DNA of 51,524 bases from UBA6382 sp963600315 (lineage in GTDB: Bacteria > Bacteroidota > Bacteroidia > Bacteroidales > Bacteroidaceae): contig CAVCAW010000002.1 in the NCBI GenBank assembly GCA_963600315.1, forward strand, positions 1 through 51,524, in the 5' to 3' direction. The notes under the pieces were generated by a model. That model did no database searches. It had not been told where the DNA came from and worked only from the letters and a program-made list of their open reading frames with translations. Positions 43,832 through 51,502 of the stretch are shown here, one piece after another. The translations under genes were made by a program, and so were the position numbers. Numbering within the stretch: position 1 is the first letter of the stretch; every line of letters begins with the position of its first letter.

Positions 43832-44806
43832 ATGAAAAAATACGTATCATTAATATTTTTCAGCATTCTACTGTGTACTCCATGTGTAGCACAGGGTTGG
43901 GGCTCACTAGTAAAGAAAGGCAAGTCTATCGTAAAGACTGTAGTAAAACAACAGATAGACAAGAAAGCAAACGAGTCTGGGGAAGCAACCAAATCGACAA
44001 CCCAACCTCAAGCTCAGCCTCAAACTCAAACTCAAACCAAAGTCACGGGCAACGAGCCAAAGAAGGAGCAATGCTCTACTGCTGTAGGTCCAAACGGAAT
44101 TACCATAACAGTGAAGAACGTGACGTTTGACATGATAAAAGTAGAGGCAGGAACATTCTCTATGGGCGGAACACCCGAAATGCAAGACCCTTATGACGAT
44201 GAAAAGCCTGTTCATAAAGTAACAATAACCAACAACTACTATTTGGGCAAGACCGAGGTGACGCAAAAATTGTGGACGGCTGTGATGGGCAGCAACCCGT
44301 CGGGGGACGAGGGAGACAACAAACCCGTCGAAAACGTATCGTGGGACGATTGCCAAGCCTTCATCAAGAAACTCAATGCCGCAACAGGCAAGAACTTCCG
44401 ACTGCCCACAGAAGCCGAATGGGAGTTTGCAGCCAGAGGCGGAAACAAGTCGCAGCATTATCGCTTCAGCGGCAGCAATAATATGGAAGAAGTGGCATGG
44501 TGCTCAACCAACAGCGACTACGACATCCACGACGTAGCAAAGAAGAAACCTAACGAGTTGGGGCTCTACGACATGAGCGGAAATGTCAAGGAGTGGTGTC
44601 AGGACTGGTTCGGTGCGTACAGTGCCGAGGCTCAGACGAACCCCACTGGAGCTAAGACTGGGAATACACGCGTGCAACGGGGTGGAGACAAGAGCTCCGA
44701 AGCTTATGGATGTGTTTCTTCCTACCGCTTCCGCACCGAGCCCAACATTAGCAGCTACGACACCGGTCTACGACTTGCTCTTTCCGAACAAGAACCGAAG
44801 CACTAA
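43832..44806 (+). CDS. FGE/SUMF1-fold exported protein, array member 3
   Basis: A 324-residue protein with signal peptide (MKKYVSLIFFSILLCTPCVAQG). A basic segment (VKKGKSIVKTVVKQQIDKK) and a Gln/Thr-rich linker (PQAQPQTQTQTK) precede the SUMF1 domain from about residue 95 (DMIKVEAGTFSMGG), with PVHKVT, GKTEVTQKLWTAVMG, FRLPTEAEWEFAARGG, NELGLYDMSGNVKEWC. The active-site region is RGGDKSSEAYGCVSSYR, with one Cys only. It shares 41 identical bases with the gene at 41337 (44411-44451) and 32 identical bases with the gene at 48525 (44369-44400), as expected after gene conversion. The linker suggests attachment or spacing from the envelope. Confidence 0.85.
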   Translation: MKKYVSLIFFSILLCTPCVAQGWGSLVKKGKSIVKTVVKQQIDKKANESGEATKSTTQPQAQPQTQTQTKVTGNEPKKEQCSTAVGPNGITITVKNVTFDMIKVEAGTFSMGGTPEMQDPYDDEKPVHKVTITNNYYLGKTEVTQKLWTAVMGSNPSGDEGDNKPVENVSWDDCQAFIKKLNAATGKNFRLPTEAEWEFAARGGNKSQHYRFSGSNNMEEVAWCSTNSDYDIHDVAKKKPNELGLYDMSGNVKEWCQDWFGAYSAEAQTNPTGAKTGNTRVQRGGDKSSEAYGCVSSYRFRTEPNISSYDTGLRLALSEQEPKH

Positions 44807-44824
44807 CTTTAAGGATATACCGTC

Positions 44825-45598
44825 ATGAAACAGTTACTCCTCACTACCTTGTTGGCACTTGGTTGCCTCTCAGTCAATGCGCAATCCAAAGCCTCCTACA
44901 CAGACGGCACCTTGACAGTCAATGGTGTGCGCTACGAATTTGCATTGGTCGAGTCTGGCACATTCACCATGGGCAGACCGGAGGTGAAAGCGGACGAAAA
45001 CGAATATGCGGGGCATCAAGTGACTCTGACTAGTTACTATCTGGGCAAGACAGAAGTGACACAGGCTTTGTGGAAAGCCGTAATGGGCAACAACCCCTCG
45101 CATTTCAAGGGCGACAACAAGCCCGTCGAACATGTATCGTGGAACTACTGCCAGACGTTCATAGCAAGGCTCAACCTTATGACTGGCATGAATTTTCGAC
45201 TGCCTACAGAGGCAGAATGGGAGTTCGCAGCGCGCGGTGGCAACAAGTCTCGAAACTATGAGTCTAGCGGAAGTAACGACTTGAACGAGGTGGGATGGTA
45301 CACACGCAACAGCGGCAATACCACGCACGACGTAGCGACCAAAAAGCCCAACGAACTTGGAATCTACGACATGAGTGGCAACGTTTGGGAATGGTGCAAT
45401 GATTGGCATGGCTGGTACAGCGGCGATGCGCAGTCTAATCCTACAGGTCCTGAGAGTGGGTCTTTTCGCACACTCCGTGGCGGTTCTTGGGACGACGATT
45501 GGGAGTGTCACTCTGTGGCTCGTTACGCCTCCATGCCTACCAATAGTGACCTCATCGAGGTAGGCAAACTTGGATTCCGTCTTTGCATCTCCGAGTAG
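44825..45598 (+). CDS. FGE/SUMF1-fold exported protein, array member 4
   Basis: A 257-residue protein made of a signal peptide (MKQLLLTTLLALGCLSVNAQ) and one SUMF1 domain (LTVNGVRYEFALVESGTFTMG, GKTEVTQALWKAVMG, FRLPTEAEWEFAARGGNKS, NELGIYDMSGNVWEWC, GFRLCISE). The region that carries the Cys pair in FGE reads RGGSWDDDWECHSV, with the first Cys missing. It is the first of four consecutive genes with nearly the same signal peptide and upstream DNA. A weak -7-like TAACTTTA lies at 44804-44811. Confidence 0.85.
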   Translation: MKQLLLTTLLALGCLSVNAQSKASYTDGTLTVNGVRYEFALVESGTFTMGRPEVKADENEYAGHQVTLTSYYLGKTEVTQALWKAVMGNNPSHFKGDNKPVEHVSWNYCQTFIARLNLMTGMNFRLPTEAEWEFAARGGNKSRNYESSGSNDLNEVGWYTRNSGNTTHDVATKKPNELGIYDMSGNVWEWCNDWHGWYSGDAQSNPTGPESGSFRTLRGGSWDDDWECHSVARYASMPTNSDLIEVGKLGFRLCISE

Positions 45599-45610
45599 GT
45601 ATTGAAACTT

Positions 45611-45618
45611 TAATTTTG
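45611..45618 (+). promoter_or_regulatory. -7-like element before array member 5
   Basis: TAATTTTG eleven bases before the ATG. The same box at the same distance precedes array member 6 (46425-46432), within a duplicated leader. No -33 match at the right distance. Confidence 0.4.
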
Positions 45619-45629
45619 GCTACACTTTT

Positions 45630-46412
45630 ATGAAACAGTTACTCCTCACCACCTTATTGACACTTGGTTGCCTTACTGCCAATGCCCAAGTCAAAAACTC
45701 CTTTTCAGATGGCGTATTGACAGTCAACGGTGTGCGTTACGAATTTGCGCTGGTCGAGGCCGGCACTTTCACCATGGGTAGAACGTCTGGTGAATTCCCT
45801 TATTCGGAATGCGATGACAACGAAACGCCTGTCCATCAAGTAACATTCACCAAGAACTACTATTTGGGCAAGACCGAAGTGACACAAGCTTTGTGGAAAG
45901 CCGTAATGGCCAACAACCCTTCGTCGTTTAAGGGCGACAACAAGCCTGTTGAACAGGTGTCGTGGAACTACTGCCAAACATTCATAACGAAGCTCAACCT
46001 TATGACCGGTAAGAATTTCCGTCTGCCCACAGAGGCGGAATGGGAGTTCGCAGCGCGCGGTGGCAACAAGTCCAAACACTACAAATATAGCGGCAGCAAC
46101 AACCTGGACGAAGTGGGCTGGTATGTGAACAACAGCGGCGGCACCACACACAATGTGGCGACCAAGAAGCCCAACGAATTGGGCATCTATGACATGAGCG
46201 GCAATGTTGAGGAATTGTGCTTAGACTGGTACGATGACTATAGCAGCGAGGCGCAGGTGGATCCTATAATTCCTCAGTGCGAGTTTGGCCACGTGGAACG
46301 TGGCGGGGCCTGGCTCTTCGATGCAAATGGCTGTCGCTGTTGGAATCGCAACATAGCATACCCTAACAACAAGGACTACATACTTGGCTTCCGTCTTTGC
46401 ATCTCCGAGTAG
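45630..46412 (+). CDS. FGE/SUMF1-fold exported protein, array member 5
   Basis: A 260-residue protein, signal peptide MKQLLLTTLLTLGCLTANAQ then one SUMF1 domain very like its upstream neighbour: FALVEAGTFTMGRT, an acidic loop (SECDDNETPVHQVTF), GKTEVTQALWKAVMANNPSSF, FRLPTEAEWEFAARGG, NELGIYDMSGNVEELC, RGGAWLFDANGCRCWNR and GFRLCISE. WEWC has become EELC, and only a CRC remains where FGE has Cx4C. It is followed by a stop-to-start junction almost identical in sequence to the one before it, indicating a tandem duplication that included the leader. Confidence 0.85.
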   Translation: MKQLLLTTLLTLGCLTANAQVKNSFSDGVLTVNGVRYEFALVEAGTFTMGRTSGEFPYSECDDNETPVHQVTFTKNYYLGKTEVTQALWKAVMANNPSSFKGDNKPVEQVSWNYCQTFITKLNLMTGKNFRLPTEAEWEFAARGGNKSKHYKYSGSNNLDEVGWYVNNSGGTTHNVATKKPNELGIYDMSGNVEELCLDWYDDYSSEAQVDPIIPQCEFGHVERGGAWLFDANGCRCWNRNIAYPNNKDYILGFRLCISE

Positions 46413-46424
46413 GTATTAAAACTT

Positions 46425-46432
46425 TAATTTTG
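46425..46432 (+). promoter_or_regulatory. -7-like element before array member 6
   Basis: TAATTTTG, eleven bases before the ATG at 46444, in a leader that differs at only a few bases from the leader of array member 5. Confidence 0.4.
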
Positions 46433-46443
46433 ACTACACTTTT

Positions 46444-47961
46444 ATGAAGCAATTACTCCTCACCACCTTGTTGGCACTTGGTTGCCTTACTAGCATTGCC
46501 CAAGTCAAAGCATCTTTTTCAGACGGCACACTGATAGTCAACGGTGCTCACTACAATTTTGCATTAGTAGAAGCCGGTACATTCACCATGGGTGCCACAT
46601 CAGAAATGGAAGACCCCAACGACGACGAACTTCCAGCCCACAAAGTGACGCTGACCCACAACTACTATATGTGCAAGACCGAAGTGACGCAAGCTCTTTG
46701 GAAAGCCATAATGGGCAGCAACCCATCACATTTCAATGGCGACCGGAAACCAGTGGAACAAGTTTCATGGAACGACTGCCAAATATTCATCAAGAAGCTT
46801 AATGCTGCCACAGGCAAGAACTTTCGTCTTCCGACAGAGGCAGAATGGGAGTTTGCCGCACGCGGAGGCAACAAGTCCAGACATTATCAGTATAGCGGCA
46901 ACAACACTTTTGATCATTTCGTTTGGAACTCACTCAACAGCAACAATTCTACACACGACGTTGGCTCCAAGGAGCCCAACGAATTGGGCATCTATGACAT
47001 GAGCGGCAACGTTATGGAGCTTTGCTCAGATTGGCATGGTTCTTACAGCAATAATAATCAGACAGATCCTACTGGACCCGCAACAGGCGATGAGCGCGTG
47101 AGCCGTGGCGGCAGCTGGAATTGTTCAGCCAGGTTCTGCCGCTCTTCTAACCGCAACTACAGCTATCACCCCGACGGCAAGAGTTTCATCCTTGGTTTCC
47201 GTCTCGCCATCACCGACAACAGCTCACCAGTTGCAAAGAAACCGTCAAACAATCATGCGTCATATTCCAACGGTATGCTTACAATAGGCAATGTCAGCTA
47301 TGAGATGGTGAAAGTAGATGCAGGCACATTCACCATGGGAGCGACTCCCGAAATGAAAAATCCCGTTGAGAGAGAGAAACCCGCTCACAAGGTGACACTT
47401 ACCAAAGATTTCTATATTGGCAAAACCGAGGTAACCCAAGCTCTGTGGAAAGCCGTGACGGGAAAGAACCCCTCATGGGACGAAGGAGACAACAAACCGG
47501 TGGAAGGTGTGTCTTGGGGAGATTGTCAGGAATTCATCGCAAAAATCAACGCTGCCACAGGCAAGAACTTCCGGCTACCCACAGAGGCAGAATGGGAGTT
47601 TGCCGCACGCGGAGGCAACAAATCACAGCACTACCAGTATAGTGGCAGCAACTTCTCAAATGAAGTTTCATGGAATGATGACAATTGCGGAGGCAAAACT
47701 CAAGACGTGGCAACAAGAAAAGCTAACGAATTAGGCATTCACGACATGAGCGGCAACGTATATGAATGGTGTGCCGATTGGTATGGCCCTTACACCTCAG
47801 AACATCAGCAGGACCCAACAGGCCCCGCCAGCGGCACCAACCGAGTGAGTCGCGGCGGAAGCTTTCGTTACGGTTCTTGGGAAAGTCGTTGTTCTTATCG
47901 TCGCGACTACCGTGACGGCAGATATGCCAACCAAGGATTCCGACTCGCACTCTCCGAATAA
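46444..47961 (+). CDS. Exported protein with two tandem FGE/SUMF1 domains, array member 6 (CxxxxC retained in domain 1)
   Basis: A 505-residue protein: signal peptide (MKQLLLTTLLALGCLTSIAQ), SUMF1 domain 1 (about 25-255), a short linker (SSPVAKKPSNNHAS) and SUMF1 domain 2 (about 275-505). Domain 1 has RGGSWNCSARFCRSSNR: Cys227 and Cys232 show the Cx4C spacing and surroundings of the FGE catalytic pair. Domain 2 has RGGSFRYGSWESRCSYR and lacks the pair. A 41-base block is identical in both domains (46834-46874 and 47581-47621), so the internal duplication is recent or kept uniform by conversion. Both domains have GKTEVTQALWKA, PTEAEWEFAARGG and DMSGNV. No other gene in the array has two domains. 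Confidence 0.86.
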   Translation: MKQLLLTTLLALGCLTSIAQVKASFSDGTLIVNGAHYNFALVEAGTFTMGATSEMEDPNDDELPAHKVTLTHNYYMCKTEVTQALWKAIMGSNPSHFNGDRKPVEQVSWNDCQIFIKKLNAATGKNFRLPTEAEWEFAARGGNKSRHYQYSGNNTFDHFVWNSLNSNNSTHDVGSKEPNELGIYDMSGNVMELCSDWHGSYSNNNQTDPTGPATGDERVSRGGSWNCSARFCRSSNRNYSYHPDGKSFILGFRLAITDNSSPVAKKPSNNHASYSNGMLTIGNVSYEMVKVDAGTFTMGATPEMKNPVEREKPAHKVTLTKDFYIGKTEVTQALWKAVTGKNPSWDEGDNKPVEGVSWGDCQEFIAKINAATGKNFRLPTEAEWEFAARGGNKSQHYQYSGSNFSNEVSWNDDNCGGKTQDVATRKANELGIHDMSGNVYEWCADWYGPYTSEHQQDPTGPASGTNRVSRGGSFRYGSWESRCSYRRDYRDGRYANQGFRLALSE

Positions 47962-47981
47962 ACTTTTAAATAGGAAAAATC

Positions 47982-48512
47982 ATGAAACAGTTACTCCTCA
48001 TTACCATGTTGGCATTTTGCTACATGACAGCCAATGCCCAAAGCAACACTGCCAAAAGGACGGCTACAACCAAGAATACAATTGTTAATAAGACTGCAAC
48101 TACATCAACGGCTGTAGACTACGACAAGTTGCTCGTCGGCAACCACATGTTTTCATCGCAGTGGATATCCTGGAAGAAATTCGGAAAAGTAACCATCTCT
48201 AAGACCGACGCACCACAAGTTTATAGCATCTCTGGCATGCAGGACGGTGTCACTTGTTCTGACGAAGAGGAAGGACGCGACAACGCCGACTACCTGATGA
48301 TAGAAGGCACGATTACCCCAAAGAGCAAAACGCATCTCGTTTTTGAAGGCAAGATTATCCTAAAAATCTATCACAATAACGACGGCAAACCGTGTGTGCG
48401 CGAGGGAACATTCAATTTCATGTCAACTCAAGGACGCCGTTACTGGCGTTTGCAGGAGATGGAAAATCCCTGCGACAAGGTCTGTGATTATATCGATATC
48501 TATTTCAACTAA
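47982..48512 (+). CDS. Exported protein of unknown function with the array's signal peptide
   Basis: A 176-residue protein whose signal peptide (MKQLLLITMLAFCYMTANAQ) is clearly related to those of the three preceding genes, but whose mature part is not an FGE domain. A Thr/Lys/Asn-rich linker (about 21-45) is followed by a compact beta-rich region: GNHMFSSQWISWKKFGKVTIS, VYSISGMQDG, DYLMIEGTITPKSKTHLVFEG, and REGTFNFMSTQGRRYWRLQEM. Two Cys near the end (NPCDKVCDY) may form a disulfide. The family is not recognised. It lies 20 bases after member 6 and 12 before member 7, so it is part of the same transcript. Confidence 0.6.
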   Translation: MKQLLLITMLAFCYMTANAQSNTAKRTATTKNTIVNKTATTSTAVDYDKLLVGNHMFSSQWISWKKFGKVTISKTDAPQVYSISGMQDGVTCSDEEEGRDNADYLMIEGTITPKSKTHLVFEGKIILKIYHNNDGKPCVREGTFNFMSTQGRRYWRLQEMENPCDKVCDYIDIYFN

Positions 48513-48524
48513 AAAACAGCAGAT

Positions 48525-49439
48525 ATGAAAAACACAGTGATTGTACTTTCGCTTGCATGCCTCATCACAGCGTGCGGCAACACCAAGACGACCAAACAGA
48601 CAGCAACAGACAGTACAAAGGTAGATACCCTGACTGAAAACAAGACCGCCAATAAAGACGAGAAACTCGATGCGGGATTTGTAGAAACAGAGATTCCCGC
48701 CTTGTTCATCAACGACACCTTCGGAGTAGAGATGGCCTACTACATGGCCGAAGTCGAGGCCGGCACGTTCACCATGGGCGCAGCACCCGAGGAGAAAAAC
48801 GCCAGCGAGGAACAACCCGCCCACAAGGTGACGCTCACGAAGAACTTCTACATTGGCACCACCGAGGTAACCCAAAAAATGTGGCTGGCAGTGATGGGCT
48901 ACAACCCGTCTGAGTTCCCTGAGCACGATTACGATGAAGACAGGCCTGTAGAGCGAGTGGCATGGGAAGCCGTCCAGAAATTCATCAAAAAACTCAATGC
49001 CGCAACAGGCAAGAACTTCCGCCTGCCTACCGAGGCAGAGTGGGAATTCGCAGCACGCGGCGGCAACAAGTCCAAACACTACATCTATAGTGGCAGCAAT
49101 AATGTTGACGAAGTAGCGTGGTACGACTGGGGCGAAGACAACTACGACGGTACCTTCCGCATGTTTGAGAACGTGAGTATGAAAAAGCCCAACGAGCTCG
49201 GCCTCTACGACATGAGCGGCAACGTCGCCGAGTGGTGCCAGGATTGGTACGGCGACTACACCAGCTCACCCCAGACCGACCCCAAAGGCCCTGCCACAGG
49301 CGAATATCGCGTTGTACGTAGCGGCGGCGGCACCCCCAACGGCTGTCGCATCACCACTCGTAACGGCAGCGAACCCGCCCAAACCATGAGCGGCTACGAA
49401 TGCACCGGCACAGGCTTCCGACTCGTCCTCACCAAGTAA
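48525..49439 (+). CDS. FGE/SUMF1-fold lipoprotein, array member 7
   Basis: A 304-residue lipoprotein (lipobox CLITACGN, Cys17) with a charged linker to about residue 62 and then a SUMF1 domain (AEVEAGTFTMGAAPEE, PAHKVTL, GTTEVTQKMWLAVMG, PTEAEWEFAARGG, NELGLYDMSGNVAEWC, GTGFRLVL). The family's RGG motif is changed to RSGGGTPNGCRI, and the Cys pair is absent. A 32-base stretch (48990-49021) is identical to the gene at 43832. It resembles member 1 in being a lipoprotein, so the array begins and ends with lipid-anchored forms. The final gene of the run; a shared hairpin terminator follows. Confidence 0.85.
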   Translation: MKNTVIVLSLACLITACGNTKTTKQTATDSTKVDTLTENKTANKDEKLDAGFVETEIPALFINDTFGVEMAYYMAEVEAGTFTMGAAPEEKNASEEQPAHKVTLTKNFYIGTTEVTQKMWLAVMGYNPSEFPEHDYDEDRPVERVAWEAVQKFIKKLNAATGKNFRLPTEAEWEFAARGGNKSKHYIYSGSNNVDEVAWYDWGEDNYDGTFRMFENVSMKKPNELGLYDMSGNVAEWCQDWYGDYTSSPQTDPKGPATGEYRVVRSGGGTPNGCRITTRNGSEPAQTMSGYECTGTGFRLVLTK

Positions 49440-49452
49440 CACATCCCCCCCC

Positions 49453-49510
49453 AAAAAAAACCAAACCTGCGGGTAGTTCTTGCCAACACAAAGGCAAGTA
49501 CTACCCGCAG
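49453..49510 (-). terminator. Hairpin terminator between convergent genes
   Basis: An 18-bp interrupted stem (CTGCGGGTAGT, CTTGCC and complements, 49467-49510). On the minus strand it is followed by a U-rich run (49466-49453), so it ends the DUF262 gene; it may also stop the FGE array on the plus strand, though no U run follows there. Confidence 0.7.
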
Positions 49511-49590
49511 ACTATTAAATGCCGCTACAGCCCAGCAAAATGCCTCATAGCGAGAAAGAGTATACAAACATCTCGCCAATCATCCGTCCG

Positions 49591-51425
49591 CTATAAACTC
49601 TCGTAGAATTTCCGTATCTTCTGAGCCATAAGCAAACGACGTTTCTCTAAGAACTCCGAATAATCATTGACGTCCATACTAAAGATTGTAGTAGGAATAC
49701 AGTTAGCGGACAGATTGCCCATCAACCGTTCTTTGTCGACAATAGACCCACATGCAGCCACCTTTGTCTGGCATTGTTCCAAAGCAACATTAAAGTATTC
49801 TTTGGGCGCTTTTTTGCCTATAGACTCGTTAACAGGTCTGTCTAGATAAGCATAATTGGCATCTTGATTGTATTGATTCCTTGCGTAGTGATTGTTTATC
49901 AAGTATTGTTTNNNNNNNNNNACACATGGTGCACATCACCTCCTAGGCTTATCAACTCACGGACGGTAATGTTTGAAGACAAAAGGGATATATCGTTGAA
50001 AAACACCTGAGCTGCTAAATACACCAAATAAGTCGGGTTGTTAGTAGATGTCATCATCAGGTTCTGAGGAATCGCCACTTTCCAGAAATTCTCGGACAAT
50101 GTAGCATCTTCAATAGATTTTAGCATTGCCGTTACACCTTGCTCGGTAATCTGGCGAATATCACGGGCAAACGCAGATTCAGGAGAACCACTATAGCGTC
50201 CTGTGAGAACCGACAACACATACCATTTTTGTACGATTCTTTTTCTGTCTGCAACAGGGACGTCTGACTCTTGTAGCAAGAGATAGATAGTATAAGCGAA
50301 ATCTAGAGCCATATTAGACGTCACCAACTTGTTTGATATGAAGCCTGCAGACTTGATGGCTATCATGAACTGCGTAAAGTTGTGCTGACTGATAACATTC
50401 TGCACACCCTCATACATCTTTTTGAATGTATCTTCAGCAATTTCTTCCCGGTACTCCCTTGTTTCGAAGTCACGACCAGTAAGGAGTTGAACAAGATTGG
50501 CTAGCTTGGCTCGCTTAAGCCTATGCATGAAAGCTACGCGGATTACATCATCACATCCTGGATCATAAACACTTTCCTTGTCGTCTGCCAACCATGCCAG
50601 TTTCTGCAAATAAGGAGTCTTTGAGAAATCCTTATCATTGTTTTTTATATAATCGAAATAAGACGGGACAACAGCCAAATGGCTGAAATAGTCTATAATC
50701 TTTCGCAGTGTATTTCCACCATGAACATCGTCAGCGGCCATCTTTGACATTACAAAATCGCCTTGGCTCAGAGGAGTTCCCTTTGAGTTAATACGGATAA
50801 AGATATCAGTTACTATATCCATATCAAGTTTGTCTGACAACTCTATCACTCCTATAGAAGTACTTTCAATCCCCTTGAGTTGATTTAAGATTTTTTGAAG
50901 AGTATTGCCCTTCATATCTGGATTCTTCTCTATATATTGAGGAATGAAAACCCAAGAGCAGAAATCTGTGCTAAAGAGTTCTGAAATATCTGGAATCCAA
51001 CGACTGCTTTTGCTATGGGCTGGTGTTGATACTGCAAATATTTCAGCTTCACTGTCACCATTAAGATAATCTAAGGCAGCAAATGGATTAAAAGCAATCT
51101 TAATTCGCGTCTCTCGGAATTCATTGTTAAACACCTTTTGTGCAGCAATAGATGTCATCAGCGCAGTAATGCGTTGCTGGCCGTCAATAATGACTTTCTT
51201 GCCAGATGACATAGTTCCATCCTTCAACTTTACATTGGGATTCTTCCAAAGTATTATATATCCAGTTGGATAACCTTTATATAGTGAATCTATCAAATCT
51301 CTTACCTGGCTGTTTTTCCAAACAAAAGGACGCTGTATTTCTGGTATAGCAATATCCTTTGCCTCTATCAAACCAAGGAGTCCCTTGATGGTTAATGATG
51401 TGTTTGTAAATTTTTCGCCGCTCAT
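49591..51425 (-). CDS. DUF262/DUF1524-type protein, probable GmrSD-like defence nuclease, split by an assembly gap
   Basis: The gene is broken only by 10 N at 49912-49921. Upstream of the gap the frame runs GGDVHHV; downstream it continues KQYLINNHYARN. The family motif HHxFPK predicts about 5 missing bases (Phe-Pro), which makes the total divisible by three and gives about 609 residues. The N-terminal DUF262 domain has IPEIQRPFVWKNSQVRDLIDSL (read in parts) and the nucleotide-binding VIIDGQQRITALM (about residue 80). The C-terminal part contains the His-Me-type HHxxP motif of DUF1524. The combination is known from GmrSD, BrxU and SspE, which restrict modified or phage DNA. No modification or partner gene is in the window. 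A consensus promoter lies upstream. Confidence 0.82.
49912..49921. other. Scaffold gap (10 N) inside the DUF262 gene
   Basis: The flanks do not overlap. The gap length of 10 breaks the frame, while a true length of 5 (or 2) would keep it. Confidence 0.8.
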
Positions 51426-51471
51426 ATTAATTTACACGCTATATATAAAACAAGGCATCAGCTTTATTCGG

Positions 51472-51502
51472 CAAATATAATATTTTTCAAAGAATCGACA
51501 AA
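51472..51502 (-). promoter_or_regulatory. Promoter of the DUF262 gene
   Basis: Minus strand: TTTG at 51502-51499, exactly 19 bases, TATATTTG at 51479-51472. A full consensus match; transcription would begin at about 51465. Confidence 0.75.

Noticed and set aside
41337..49439. Diversity-generating retroelement acting on the FGE-fold genes
   Set aside because: The fold is a known target class, but no reverse transcriptase, Avd gene or template repeat with A-only mismatches was seen in the window. A remote element elsewhere in the genome cannot be excluded.
41337..49439. Calling the array members sulfatase-maturing FGE enzymes
   Set aside because: All are exported, there is no sulfatase nearby and six of eight domains lack the catalytic Cys pair.
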